Position numbers and translations under genes: made by a program | In this document: piece by piece, positions 44,800 through 56,333 of the stretch | How positions within the stretch are numbered: the stretch's first letter is position 1 | Layout of the letters: each line of letters opens with the position of its first letter | Notes under the pieces: model-generated | Database searches by the model: none | Seen by the model: only the letters and a program-made list of their open reading frames with translations | What the model was told of the DNA's origin: nothing | Source: Aurelia coerulea | Lineage: Eukaryota > Cnidaria > Scyphozoa > Semaeostomeae > Ulmaridae | Length of the DNA stretch: 64,000 nucleotides | Assembly (NCBI GenBank): GCA_039566865.1 | Contig: CM076960.1 | Location: 8,964,001-9,028,000 of the forward strand | Direction: 5' to 3'

Positions 44800-44990
44800 T
44801 CTGGAAGGTTGCAAGGGTAACCCCAATTTTTAAGTCAGGTGCAAGGGCTTAAAGCTTGGAATGAAATACCAATCGAAATAAGGGAAATCCCCTCGCTATC
44901 AGTTTAAAAGAAAATCAAAAACGCATTTAAAGCACTCAGTAAACCCTAACTAAAACACGACTCCCAGGAAGATCAGATCTCAACCTGGAT
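44800..44990 (+). pseudogene. Internally deleted non-LTR fragment
   Basis: The plus strand reads WKVARVTPIFKSG (start of an RT domain) joined almost directly to AWNEIPIEIREIPSLS (end of a non-LTR thumb). Everything between is deleted, so this is a remnant of a copy that lost its centre. Confidence 0.5.
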
Positions 44991-45449
44991 CCAATTCTAG
45001 CTAATACCAAATTTAAATTTTGTTTTTCATTATTAATTTATGACAAACTTGTAACTTTTGTAGTTTAATTTTGTACTGATGGGATATCGTGTAAAAATAT
45101 GAATTAAGAATAATAACAAATAGCGATCCTTGAACGAAAAAAGTAATCCAATGCGTTTAAGGGACTGAATTTAACCTTGAGTTGAATATAGGATAACATT
45201 GTTTGATGACCCTACCTAGCCTAGTGTTGATTTGTAAGCTATACTGTCCAAGATACGGGATACAAAATAAGAGGGGGACTTTATCATTAGGCTTAAAGGG
45301 AGGGTTGGGTCCAAATTGGCGACCCAGAAAATTCTTAATAATACGGTCAATGAGGCTCTTAGGAAAGCAATAGACGATTGCGCTAAAGATGGCGGTGAGG
45401 AATTTTTTACCAAGATGTATTGCGTTCTAATTAAGATTCTTTAACGATT

Positions 45450-45704
45450 CTATAGGAATTCGACTAAAGAACGCAGTGCATCTTGGTAATATCTGACCAG
45501 TTTATCTATCAATATTTTGTGATCAACGGTATCAAAGGCTTTTTTCAAGTCCAGAAATATTGCCAAATTCAATTTCCGATTATCGGCATTTTCAAGCCAA
45601 TGCTCAGTACTATTTATCAAGGACATGATCGTGGAATAGAGTTTTCGAAATGCATATTGATTGATCATCAATGTGGAACGACAAAAGAAAGAAAAGAAAA
45701 ACAC
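45450..45704 (-). pseudogene. RT fragment of another non-LTR element
   Basis: The minus strand reads INQYAFRKLYSTIMSLINST and LAIFLDLKKAFDTVDHKILI, where the first catalytic Asp block (FLDLKKAFD) is intact. It is cut off right after DKL. Neither the FADD block nor other domains are nearby. The family differs from A-E by its H-W-L-E-N-A-D spacing. The plus-strand piece at 44800-44990 may be of the same family. Confidence 0.65.
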
Positions 45705-46911
45705 AACACAAAACTAATAGGGAACTGAAGTTGAAGGCTGGATTTCTCATCAACAGTCACTTACAAAAAATAGATTTGTATTCTGTACAGTAGCCAATGT
45801 AACCTAGCCAATTGACTTGTATCTGTATCTGCATTGAATTGTATTGTATCTGATCTAAGATAAGGCTCAAATCCTTACTGGTTGCCAGAGCATGCGGAAA
45901 TCATCCAATTTCATGCTTGTCAGCCAATGAGATCAACGCTTTCTAGCCCCTGGAGACAAAATCGGTCGTTTGAGGTGAATTTTCTGGTACCCTCTCAAAA
46001 ACTGAAATGGATGCTAAATTACTTCAGTTATTTGCAATTTTTCTTAAATAAATCAGCTGTGGGGATGTCCGTCCAGAGTTGTTTACATGTTTAGGCACAT
46101 AGCTTGCTTGGGGCCGGAGCTGCATTCATTTTCCGATCGAAGAACATTGACCTTCCTTGAAATATCTATAGAAATCGCTACAAATAAGATATACAGATAA
46201 GAATTTCAGCGATTCTCATACTGACCTGAGCAATAACACAAACTCCTTCACTGCTATCATATCTCAAAATTGGAGGCAATTTCTATTAAAGACCCTGTGC
46301 TAACCAGCAGTCTTTGCAGGCATTCTTTGCAGGGTAGATAAACAACCTTGTGCAAGATGACACGTGCAAGGTATGCAAGTTGGAATGGCTCCTTTGAAAT
46401 TGGAGAAAGGGAAATATCAAATTTTGGACTCTACAGCATTGTCTATGTAACAGCGCCATTCAGTTGGAAACTTTATCAGAGATTTGTTTTGTTATCAGGA
46501 AGAACAGTATTTAATTGTGCATGCAACTGACAGGAAACTCGGCATTGAAACTATTCAATATGTGGAATTGGCATTCTTAAATTAGCTCACAAGCTGACGA
46601 GACTTTCTTTTGTTCTTTTGGGGACTAGAAATTTTCGCAATGATCTGTGGGATTTTAAGGGTCTCTGAAAATGCATTGTGGGATAGCTGATGACCACAAA
46701 GACCCATGGTTAGCACAGGGTCTTTAAAACTCATTCCATTGCACTTACAAAGGTATGGTAAAATTCTTGAGCTAAATAATGCACTGACCCATGACTCAGA
46801 CACCAGTTTGACTTCGCTTGCCTTTTTCACTTTAGCAAATTTTTATAAGAATCAACCAGTTGTGGGTGAATTGCAAAAACTTTCCTCAGTCCAAAGTTTT
46901 CTTTGCACAGA

Positions 46912-47280
46912 CTCTCCGCTACAAACAACAAAAAGTGAATTTTGACATTGCATCACAAAAGTCTTGCATAACAGAACATTCATACAGAACGATTCCATGC
47001 ACTTTAGCGAGCCATTGTTTTCACGCATTATTGCGTTCTTTTCGTTCTGATTTCAATCAATGCAAAATATAATAAAAACGAAACATTATTTTGGGTTCGT
47101 TAAAAAGATACCCAGTTTTGCTCTTTTGTTTGTTTGCATTGATTGGTTGAATCAAATGCGAGAAAACAATTCACGAGTGCATCGCTAAAGTGCATGGAAT
47201 CGTTCAAAAGGAATGTTCTGTGATGCAAGACTTTTATGATACAATGCCAAAGTTCGCTGTTTGTTGTTAGAAGCGGAGAG
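46912..47280. mobile_element. Foldback MITE
   Basis: Arms 46912-47065 and 47133-47280 are inverted copies, from CTCTCCGCT ... / ... AGCGGAGAG outside to TCAATGCAAA / TTTGCATTGA inside, sharing GATTCCATGCACTTTAGCGA in complement. A 67-base loop separates them. No coding. Confidence 0.75.
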
Positions 47281-47808
47281 AAAACGACGTGGTTTATTTT
47301 TTCTGGCGTTTGAATCCAGCGATATGGGAAGATGAAAGAGGCCTACCTGTGATGGAATCGCAAGTAGTCGCCATTTTTCACTTCGTGTTTCCTTGAAGCA
47401 ATTATATTTTCTCTTGTTTCTCTGCTACTGTTTACTAGAGCCGCAGTCAAAACGTTTCAAACTTTACTCCAACTCTCTAAGCGAATATTTACAAAAAAAT
47501 TTCGATCATAATATCTTCTGCTTCCCAGCCGGGGGTAAAGTCCTAACTGCAGTCAGATAGGCAACAGATCGCCCTCTTCCGATCACGAGGTTTGGCTTCG
47601 AATTTGGCTTCTCAATAAAGAGACGGGGTGGAAGGTGAAATGGGGGTGAAACAAACAAAGAAACCTCACCAGGGGGTTTCGTTGACTTTGAATGCGCGTG
47701 AAGTAGGGTTTGAATTAATACCAGGGGGCAATGCAGTATGGGAAGGGGGCTATGCTAGAGTGTTGCCAGTTATCTTGTAATAGACTGTAAATTTCAATAG
47801 TAAATTGC

Positions 47809-48102
47809 TTTTTTTTTCTTCTTTTATATAATCAGTTAAAACGTTTACATACAGAAGGTACCTAAGACATTACATATGAGCTACTGTACAACACTACGAG
47901 GACGATGCCAGGGAGAGCAAAAGACTATGACAACTCCCTGGCCATTCCATAAAAAAAACATCATACAACTAAATACTATAAAATATACATTTACAAAGAG
48001 CTACACATAAACTACCAAATACGGATACATACTAGGATCTGTTTCACATTGGAGGTCATGGCTAGCACAGGCGATAATGCTGAACAGCAGGAACCCCGAC
48101 CG
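47809..48102 (-). mobile_element. 5'-truncated retroposon 3' end, copy of 18816-19108
   Basis: Starts with a T-rich run then ATATAATCAGTTAAAACG and follows 18816-19108 with only scattered differences for ~290 bases. It ends abruptly at 48102. On the minus strand this is a 3' UTR plus tail, i.e. a short dead-on-arrival retroposed copy. Confidence 0.8.
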
Positions 48103-49652
48103 AAATTGCTTTTGGTGTCATTAAACGAATAAAGAGGCAAAATGTTACTTATCAAATGATAACATGACATAAATATCTTTTGTTATGAGTATGGCATCCA
48201 TTTCAATTGGAAACTGCACTTTCTTGAGCCATCTGCGGTAGTACCGTCCCAAATTCATGCGCGAGCTTGCGTGATCGGAACAGGGCGATGGAATGAAGAT
48301 ATCGCGATTTTATCGCTGTGTTTTCTGACAACGATTTTGCAGAAGACGGTCGCTAAATGTACAATAACTGGTTTCTATATTTTAAACTATGAAATAAGGA
48401 ATAATTCATTACCACTAACTTTTCCGATAAAATTTACTTAGGCCAAGTAACTCAAGGTTTCTTTTTCAGTGATCGGAACAGGGCGATGGGGCTCTAACAT
48501 CCATTTCAGTTTTTATGAGGGTACTAGAAAATTCACCTCAAACGACCGATGTTGTCTCCAGGGACTAGAAAGCAGTGATCTCATTGGCTGGCAAGCATGA
48601 CATTGGATGATTTGCGCATGCTCTGGCAACTAGTAAGGATTTGAGCCTTATCTTTATCTGGTCTAGAACTTCAAAAAGCTATATTTCGCAATTCACTGTA
48701 TTCACTTTGGAGAATGAATACATCAGTGTCAAAAATATGGTTATTTCCTCGTTGCCCTACCCACTGGGTAGAATTGTTGGTTCTTATTTTTGCACAACTA
48801 ACATACTTGATATCGATGGCGGAATGCCGAATGCCGCGGCCAGATACCGAATGGCGGGGTCTACAAATGGCCGTTAATTAATGTTAAAATATTCACCAAT
48901 CTTTCCATCAGTGTTTGTGAAAATTACTTAGTTCAAATCATTAAAGACAATAAGCATAATAATTGTGTCCAAATCAGTTTTATTTTGCTCAGTTGAACGG
49001 AATAAAATTGATTCGTGTCCACCGTACCGATTGCATGCACGCCCGCAAAGGCTCTTTCTTGCACATGCCCCTTTAAAAGTTGCAAACAATGAATTTCGGC
49101 CTCAAATTTTTATTAAACTTTTGTTTTCTTTGGGCATTTCTGCTGTAGAAAAATGATTCGAAATGAAAAATGAAAAGTCGAAAAAAGGACTATCGCACAC
49201 ATACCTAATCTTGTATTACGATCAGATTTTTGGATGGCTACCCATTCATCTTCTTCAGCTGACACTAGAAACAAGGAATACAAATAATGTTACTCGAATT
49301 TTTGACGAAGTTATTTTGATGAGGAATGAAAAGTTCATTCCTGATTGCAAACTTCTTTCTAAAGAATGAAAACAACATCGAAAACAAATTGATGCCCCTT
49401 CAGAAGAAGAATTTGCATGATGAGATAAACAAGTTGAAATGCTGCCTTATGACTGGTGCCTGGGATTTCCCAGGATTACGTCAAAATAAGGTCCGAGATT
49501 TGAGCTGTAATTTCATGACACCCTTGTGGCAGTGAAGTGCTACCTGAATTATTAAAAAATGAAGCGAAATATAATAGCTTTTGTACTTCAAAAATTAAAA
49601 AAATGCAGCACATGTTGAGGCTAAGTATAGTTATCATATGTATATATACATA
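48103..49652. other. No gene recognised
   Basis: Includes the right arm of the large inverted repeat (48495-48660) and a short GGAACAGGGCGATGG word occurring twice (48278 and 48476). ORFs of 60-80 codons show no domain. Confidence 0.35.
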
Positions 49653-50126
49653 CCGGGTGAGCCAGAAAAAAGTTCCCATTTTTGAAAATTCATAGCATCA
49701 AGAGTACTGGATGGATTGGAATGAATCAATAGTTGATTGACAGCCAAAAGATCGAAGAATTTTTCTGATCTATCACGCCTTCTTCTGAGCACTGGAAAAT
49801 TGGTAAACTCAAGTTTGCAAAAACTTTGTGGTTGCAAAATGACTGACAAAAGGCCTAAAATACTTGATCAAATCATATGGACTCTTCACTCAGCAAAACA
49901 GACCAAAAGCAATTTCTCATGGGTGAGAGATATCGTCTGCACATTAATTGCCATGGGATTGAAAATCTTTAGTGTCTGTTTGAGACTCTATGTCTTATAA
50001 CTCTTAAGAGAGGTGAAACGCCTGTGCGTATGGTCCCGTGTCAGGAGAGTCCTAACGATTGATCAAGTGAGGCCCTTTTACCGTCATTTTGCAACCATGA
50101 CATTTTTGTAAAGTTGAATTTATCTA

Positions 50127-50755
50127 CCGGGTGAGTCAGAAAAAAGGATCCCCGTTTGGAAGGCCACTGCTCCATGAATATCAAAGCAATAATATTGAAA
50201 AATGTCTTGTTTTATTACCAATATGTTCAATTAGGTTCAGTAATTTACCCGGCCTTAATCGGCCATTACTTCCCGTGGATATGGGTAATTTTCTGCAGAA
50301 AGCCCCTTCAAAAAACCTGCAAAAACGAATGAAAACAATGAGCACATTTTCCTTCCTAAAGTTGATGACACTCACATAAATTCATGCACTTTGTCCTCTT
50401 TGGAGAATGGAATCCCCCTAAATAGGTCATCGATACTAGGGGGAGGACTTGTTCATCCTCCCAAGAGGATAGCACGTGCTAAAGCGTTCACAAGTCATTG
50501 CTGCAAGGCCATTGTAAGGCAGAAATGTTAGGGAAATCTGTTCATGATTTTGGGCACGTTTTGAAGGTTTTTGAAGAGGCTTTTTGGAGAAAATCCCTCA
50601 TAATTTCAGAATGGAGTGGCCGATTTCAGTCAGGTAAATTTTATAGTAGATTTGAACATTTCTACCATAAAACTATATATTTGACGATATCATTGTATTG
50701 ATATCCAGGGAGCCGTGACCTTTCAAACGGGAATTCTTTTTTCTGACTCACCCGG
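50127..50755. mobile_element. Mariner-like element nested in a relative
   Basis: The ends are CCGGGTGAGTCAGAAAAAAG and the complement of TTTTTTCTGACTCACCCGG, with TA on each side. They differ from the outer pair at the third motif (GAGTCAG instead of GAGCCAG), so this is a related but distinct subfamily. 629 bases, no ORF recognised. Confidence 0.8.
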
Positions 50756-50853
50756 TACATTTACAGTGCCCGCAAGAAGATAAGAAAACTCATAAAAATA
50801 TCTTGATCTTTTCGCTTTTAAATAGAAATTGAATCGTTCAAATCCATGAAGTA

Positions 50854-51242
50854 AGTAGAAACCCGCATGAAAGAACCTAGGTTTTTTTCTGGGCAGCCTG
50901 AATAGGTTCTTAATTAAATGGCTGCTATTCTAAATTCCAGCCTGTAAGGTTCTTAAAAAGGTTCTTATATAGAAGCAGGCCTTGCACATATTAAAGCTGT
51001 TTTCCAGCCCAAGAATTCTTGAGAATTCTTGAGAACAAATCTTTTGTACCAGTGAAGAAGTCTGATCAGAATGTGAAGAATTCTAAAAATTCTGGTCATT
51101 TTCATAACTTACATGAAAGCTATTATATAAGAACCTTTCCCAGTTTCAGCCTTTTAGGGGTTCTTCTTTAGGGGGTTTAAAAGATTGAATTTCAGCCTCT
51201 AGGTTCTTATAAAAACAGGTTCTTTTATGCGGGTTTCTACTG
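50854..51242. mobile_element. Pogo/Tigger-like MITE, copy 3
   Basis: The left end AGTAGAAACCCGCATGAAAG and the right end complement CTTTTATGCGGGTTTCTACTG match as inverted repeats, apart from one missing C at the left tip. TA precedes and follows. AAGAACC motifs recur inside. The uninterrupted target is readable at 15.24 kb (ATCCATGAAGTA then CTTATGGTGCTACG), which confirms the exact insertion point. Confidence 0.85.
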
Positions 51243-51372
51243 TACTCGTGGTGCTGCGAATTTTCAAAAGTGGGAACTTTTTTCTGGCTCACGCGGTATA
51301 ACAAAGATGAACACAAGAAAAAGACGACTCGGAGTTCTTCACTGTTTTCTTTTAATCTCCTCTGCTATTTTT

Positions 51373-51402
51373 GACGCGTTTCAACTTCATGGTCATCATC
51401 AG
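51373..51402 (-). ncRNA. Hammerhead-like motif 3' of a Penelope-like end
   Basis: On the minus strand: CTGATGA, one extra T, stem GAC...GTT with loop, GAAA, self-complementary CGCG, then TC at the cleavage position. Flanking TTCTT and AAAAAT allow a five-pair stem I with one mismatch. It lies about 215 bases downstream of the stop at 51616. Confidence 0.5.
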
Positions 51403-51615
51403 AAGAATGATTATTTTTATAATGGTATGCCCCTAGGGGTCACCTGGTGCCAAATTGGGTCACGTGATACCGAATATGGCGTCACATGAATCCTTAATTG
51501 AATTTTAATGTTACAATTATGTGTAGAAATGATAGGCCACAGGGAAAAAAGTATTGCATAAAAAAGCGAACGGGAAAAATGGCCTATCCGTTGATTTGTT
51601 AGGAAGATTTTTTCG

Positions 51616-51850
51616 CTAATATTTGTCGGGGTGGTTAAGTTTGCTATCTAAACCTTTTGGTGTAAGAGTCTGCAGCTGCTTAATCCAATAGACCTTTTAG
51701 CCATTCTCAAAAGGGTCTGGGTCAAGCGTTATTTTCATACGCCCTTCCTCTAGGTATTGTTTATCAGCCGCGAGCGGGTGGATGCATTGCAGTTGAGGCA
51801 GCAATTTTGATGTTTCCCTTGTGTTTTCCAAAATATTAATGCATCATTTC
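51616..51850 (-). pseudogene. Penelope-like element, extreme C-terminus
   Basis: The minus strand reads LDPDPFENG, a stop, then KVYWIKQLQTLTPKGLDSKL and NHPDKY ending at TAG 51616. The F-W-I-K-x-L-x-T-x-x-P-x-G-L-N-type ending is characteristic of GIY-YIG-bearing Penelope-like proteins. The nuclease core itself is not visible upstream, where the sequence diverges. The hammerhead-like motif follows. Short, so the assignment is moderate. Confidence 0.5.
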
Positions 51851-52008
51851 CAACAAAAAGTGGTAAGATGTACTTTCCGAACGTTTTTCTATAGTTTTCA
51901 GCAGTTTAAATCACATTTAACGTGCTAAACGTGATCAGTACCGTTTTGGAGTTTAGGCCTAGATGCGAGGGAAGGTGAATCTATGTGCCGACAGCATCGG
52001 AGACCCTT

Positions 52009-52077
52009 GCAAATACTGCAAATGCTGCAAATACTGCAAATGCTGCAAATACTGCAAATGCTGCAAATACTGCAAAT
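52009..52077. repeat. 18-bp minisatellite
   Basis: CTGCAAATACTGCAAATG repeated almost four times (a dimer of a 9-base unit). Gives an artefactual NAANTANAA peptide on the plus strand. Confidence 0.95.
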
Positions 52078-52646
52078 TGTACCTTGTCTGTGCTACTTTG
52101 TTCCATTTATTCGTGCATGATTTGTATTAAGTTGAAGTGTTTACGATCTAGTTGCTTTCTCAAGCCGTCTCTTTGTTATATTTCCTGACCAGGCGACCTG
52201 CTATCTTTAACATTTTGGTTAGGCCCATTACTTTTCTGCTTCCCTCTTGGTTGCATCAAAATTGAACAAGGTGCAGTAAAGGCACACTCAATCAATCGAA
52301 TATGGGCATAACGACAATGCGCTGGAAGTCCTATGGTAACCAAAAAAATTTCAGTTAACTCTCATCTTGAAATTTTGTCCAGAGCTATCACAACATATGT
52401 CATCTGCTCAAATATATATCAACAATATTGCTGTGAAGTATTTTGGATCATTCACAAGTACAAGTCTTTGCTGTCCAATCAAGTTCTATTTTGCTATATT
52501 GTGGACGTTCTTCAAGAGTTTTGAAATTTAATGAGTTGCTGATTTGTTTCGTTTACCATATTGGAAAGTTTGTAGTTGAAACGTGTGACAGTCACAATTG
52601 GAAAGTGATTACAACTCCTCGAAACAACTAATCAAATGAATGGAAA

Positions 52647-53090
52647 ATGTCCTGTGATAATAAACTATTGAATATAGATGGTATCAAAGCTCCTTACCCA
52701 GAAAGTTTGTCAGGTGGTTGGGTTGATAATGTGACAAAGTGGCCAAACACACAGTCATCCAAAGTAATTGTCTATCGGTTGGAAACTCCAAGTGATTTTG
52801 ATGGCAAGGCACCGAGGGCATATAAGTCTACAAAAGCATTCTCCTACTATAAAGATGGTTGGGTAAAGACCTGTTTTTATCATGAAATTTCTGAGGCTAA
52901 TGTTCTCCCATCATTAAAATTGAATGAAAAACACCATAAGACATGGGTGCTACATGAGAAAGCAACTGAATCTATTTGTAGTGCTGCTTGCACATGCATG
53001 GCTGGTCTAGGGTAATGTTGTAATAATGTCGCTACATTGTTGTTTAAAATAGAAGATGCCATTAAAGGCCTTATGCAGCCAAATTTTCGA
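52647..53090 (+). pseudogene. SWIM-type zinc finger fragment of a YqaJ-nuclease-like family
   Basis: The plus strand reads PYPESLSGGWVDNVTKWPNT, VIVYRLETPSDFDGKAPRAY, SYYKDGWVKTCFYHEIS, and SICSAACTCMAGLG, then a TAA. The same frame continues CCNNVATLLFKIEDAIKGLM. In intact relatives the finger is C-x-C...C-x-H (CTCMAGLG-x-CSHVAALLFK). Here the stop replaces a sense codon and the His is Asn, so the finger is doubly broken. This SWIM module usually precedes a YqaJ-type nuclease in a family abundant in invertebrate genomes; the nuclease part is not present. The upstream start is uncertain. Confidence 0.6.
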
Positions 53091-53302
53091 CATTGATTTT
53101 TTTCGATTTTCGAAATATTCAAACTTTACTGATTTCATTGATACCAAATTTTACTCAACATCATTGCGGTTAGGGTGTGAAATTCCGTTTTGAAAATTAC
53201 TACTCAGCGCGACATTTGACCTTCGCGCGTGACGTCACAATTATGACCACAAACACAACGCACAAGTTTTATCACGTAAACCCCAATGCGGAGCTCGCGA
53301 GA

Positions 53303-53838
53303 AGATCAAAGACCGTTCAAGGTTTCTTCATAATAATCTAAGATACTGATGCATGAGAGCTTCACGAAGTCCCCGTACAAATGAAGCCTTGCTGAAAGTC
53401 TGGAAAAATAGGAAATATCTGGGAGTTCCAGCCTTCCCAACCTTCTAGGGCTAGAATAAGCTAAACAGACGGGAACAGTCGCGGGAACAGTGAGCCGGAC
53501 TCGACGCTGGTGCCTGTTCTGCGAGCCTAGTGGCTGGAAATTTTCCTGACTAGCCACGAAAACCTGGACTTCGATTCCAGGCTAGTGTGGAAAGTGAAGT
53601 GTAATGCAATTACTCAGCGATAGCTGCGATACCAGAGGCTTGAAAAAGGCCGAGAGAAGGCGGGAAATAGAGTTCAGGGTCCAAGTTTACCTGAATTAGC
53701 CTGAAAGAACAAAGATCGTTCGAGGTTTCTTGAAAATAATTTTAGAGACTGATGTATCAGCGCTTCACGAAGTCCCCGTACAAGTGAAGCCTAGCTGAAA
53801 GCCTGGAAAAACAAGAATTGTCTGGAAGGTTAAGCCTT
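53303..53838. repeat. Direct repeat of ~135 bp, 405 bp apart
   Basis: 53303-53440 and 53708-53838 share CTTCACGAAGTCCCCGTACA, AGGTTTCTT and GTCTGGAAAAA-type words in the same order. The spacer contains GGGAACAGT repeats and an ordinary non-coding stretch. Confidence 0.65.
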
Positions 53839-55012
53839 CCCTGTAACATCCCAGTAACTGGAACCAAGCTTTAGGAATGCTTGTACTAAAGTTATTGTTG
53901 ATTTTATCGTAGATTGAGTCATTGTAATATTGTCACGGGAGTGTTTAATGGTGTGAGCTCCTTTTATTACGGAGAGTGAAAGAAATATCTTTCTGTTTTA
54001 CATAAGAAAAAGTTTTCCCAATGCGCAAAAACATTTATTTTGTTGGCTGGATTTCAATGTGGTGCGAGCCACCAGAAAGTTTGACTTGGTGTTTATCTTG
54101 CATGGTTGTTTCATTAAAGTTCTTAGTTATTACTACGATCGTCTCTGCTCTGCGATTCCTGGTCGTTGCTTGGAGAAAGGTCAAGAAATTAGGACACTGA
54201 ATGCAAAATGATAACGAATTACAAGGGATATATACTCTAGTCAAACATAGGCCTAATTTATGACCCTGAAGTGGACAGAGGCAATGAAAGACATCAAGGC
54301 ATAATTACAAAACAAGAGAGAGGGTCATTCGGTAAGTCTGATATGTAAACAAAAAGCTATGTAGTGTCTTGAAAACATTCAGTTGCTTGGCTTTAACACA
54401 TTTTCTATTTGAAAGCAAGAACGCATGGCGGGGAAGCTTTCGATAGCAACCAGGTCCCTTCAGAAAACAACTACAGTGGATCGTAGGGTAGTAACTTCAT
54501 TGAGCGCTTCAGCGTTAACCGCGGACAGGATTCGGCCCTGAAATTTCTGATTCATCCAAGAGGAGTGAAGCAAGCACTTATAAAGGTATCATTACTCCAA
54601 AACATCGTCATAGAAGAGTTTGATTTAGACGACCAGGCAATTTGATGTAGGAACCAATTGAACTTAATTAGGCCGCACTGTAGAGCATCACAACATCGCC
54701 CTTAATGACGGTGACGCTACGGGTTTCTCACCCTGATTCCAAGCTCCTTGATTTCATGGATATCATGGTAAAAATACCAGCCTTTTCTTCAAGAACTCCC
54801 AAGATTTTCAAAGCTTTTTTCATACGGGTCCCTCCTTTTCTTGTTGATGCAATCGCCATGCCTGTGTGAACACGCCATGCCTGTGTGTTCAATGCACGCA
54901 GTTTCGCGCGTCATAATTGTGACGTCACATTGGCCAAGTCAATGTCGCGCTAAACTTGCAAAACTACTCAACTTTGACACACAATTTTCAGTACTTAAAC
55001 TGATAATTTCGA
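53839..55012. other. No gene recognised
   Basis: A minus-strand ORF (54035-54199 after a GCATTCAG acceptor-like site) reads ETIVVITKNFNETT and KLSGGSHHIEIQP before a stop. It looks protein-like but is not recognised. The rest is non-coding. Confidence 0.35.
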
Positions 55013-55013
55013 T

Positions 55014-56249
55014 TTGAAACAAGGAACCATTTTGGCAGCCCCTATTTGTGCCAATCATATTGATAAAGGTATGCAAGTAGCCAAAAGAGAAAACTTAGGG
55101 ATAAATTTTGGGAACATTTTGATACCTCCATTGCTCTATCAGGATGATATATTGATTGCTTCCATATCTCATAAGAAAATGCAGGAAATGGTAACTATTG
55201 CTGAAGAGTTTGAAAAGAAAAACCTCTTGAATTTTAACTTGGATAAAAGTGAACAAATGGTGATGCAGTATAGCAAAAGAAAGCAAGCTCAAAAAGAAAA
55301 TTTAATGTTAAATGGCCAAATTATTAAAGACGTAGAGTCATATAAGTATCTAGGAGACTTGAAAAACAACAAAGGAACCTTAGATTTGTGCATTAATAAA
55401 CGAAAAAATTCTGCTATGGGGGTTATTAATGAAATAAAATTCCTTACTAAGCAAGAGGCATTCAAAAAACAAAGTTTTGAAATCAGTATAAAGTTGATTG
55501 AAGCAATTTTGATGCCCAAAGTTCTGTATGCATGTGAAACATGGACTAAATTAACTAAGAAGCAATTTAAAAACTTAGAAAAATTGCAAAAAGATGCAGT
55601 TACAATAATTGACTCTCTACCCCAATCAATGCCATATGACGGAATAGTCCTTGAATGTGGCTTGATGCCTATGGAATTAGGAATTAAAGAGAAAAGATTG
55701 ATATACTTCCATAAGATATTAAACATGAATAAAAGTAGATTGACTAAGATAGTTTATGAAGAGCAAAAAAGGTTAAATTTCCCAAATTGTTGGTATAAAG
55801 AAGTAATCAGTGACCTAGAAATGATTTATATTAACCTCAAAGACTGTCAGATCAAAGACCTAACCAAAGAACAATGGAAACAAATTGTTAGAGAAAAAAT
55901 TATCATAATCATAGAAAATAATATTAAAAATAATAAAACGACCAAACTCAGATTTATCAAGGGTAGTAAGTTTTAAATGAAAGAGTACCTGAGGTGTGAA
56001 GAAGCCTCATCCCTACTGAAATTAAAACTAAACATGCTTGACCTAAGAGCAAACTACAAAGGAAAGTACACTGATTCTCTTTGCAGGAGATGTGGGTCCC
56101 ATGAGGAATACATAGCACACGTATGGGATTGTCCAAATTTCTCTCAAAAACCCAAGATGAAAAAGACTTGTTTGGCTAAAAAAAAAATCCAAAGTACTCA
56201 AAAGTATCAACGAAACGCTACAAAATTTCTACAAATAAGGATTGGATAA
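55014..56249 (+). pseudogene. R4/Dong-like non-LTR retrotransposon, 5'-truncated RT end
   Basis: The plus strand reads QGTILAAPICANHIDKGMQ and LLYQDDILIA (catalytic DD in the form Y-Q-D-D), then NLDKSEQMVMQYSKRK, YKYLGDLKNNKGTLD, and a thumb with MPKVLYACETWTKLTKKQFK. A single TAA at 55974-55976 interrupts a frame that otherwise continues to the end with a finger C-R-R-C...H-V-W-D-C. Only one nonsense codon breaks it, so the copy is fairly young. The first RT half and the endonuclease are missing. The (ATT)n tail and style fit R4/Dong, but the clade was not tested. Confidence 0.75.
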
Positions 56250-56333
56250 AATATTAGGACCAGCTTGTGTACCCAGCTGTTGGTAACTGCTCCGAAATGG
56301 AGATTTAGCTTCAAATTATTATTATTATTACCA
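56250..56333 (+). other. 3' UTR hairpin and (ATT)n tail of the R4/Dong-like element
   Basis: GTAACTGCTCCGAAATGGAG contains the CTCC/GGAG hairpin arms. (ATT)n follows at 56318-56333. The same hairpin-plus-tail is at 60268-60313. Confidence 0.65.

Larger units (their letters stand above)
45852..48660. repeat. Large inverted repeat: arms 45852-46018 and 48495-48660
   Basis: The left arm GATAAGGCTCAAATCCTTAC ... CTGAAATGGATGCTA recurs inverted at the right arm (TAACATCCATTTCAG ... GTAAGGATTTGAGCCTTATC). Shared internal words include GGAAATCATCC, TTTCTAG, GGAGACAAAATCGG and GGTGAATTTTCT in complement. About 2.5 kb lies between, including two smaller inverted repeats (46288-46305 / 46708-46725 and 46912-47280). 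It could be a non-autonomous TIR element with nested insertions. No transposase is seen. Confidence 0.6.
49653..51296. mobile_element. Mariner-like non-autonomous element (outer host of two insertions)
   Basis: The ends are CCGGGTGAGCCAGAAAAAAG and the complement of ...CTTTTTTCTGGCTCACGCGG, with one mismatch, and TA flanks at 49651-49652 and 51297-51298. The interior holds a second complete element (50127-50755) and a pogo-like MITE (50854-51242). The copy at 15160-15304 shows the state without the latter. No transposase ORF was recognised. Confidence 0.8.

Noticed and set aside
46230..46288. Minus-strand 57-base exon-like stretch (RYDSSEGVCVIAQ before GTCAGT)
   Set aside because: Splice-like borders are present, but the peptide does not fit the missing NUP210 segment and I know no match. 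Too short to support.
51985..52188. ORF with NAANTANAANTA repeats
   Set aside because: Product of the 18-bp minisatellite.
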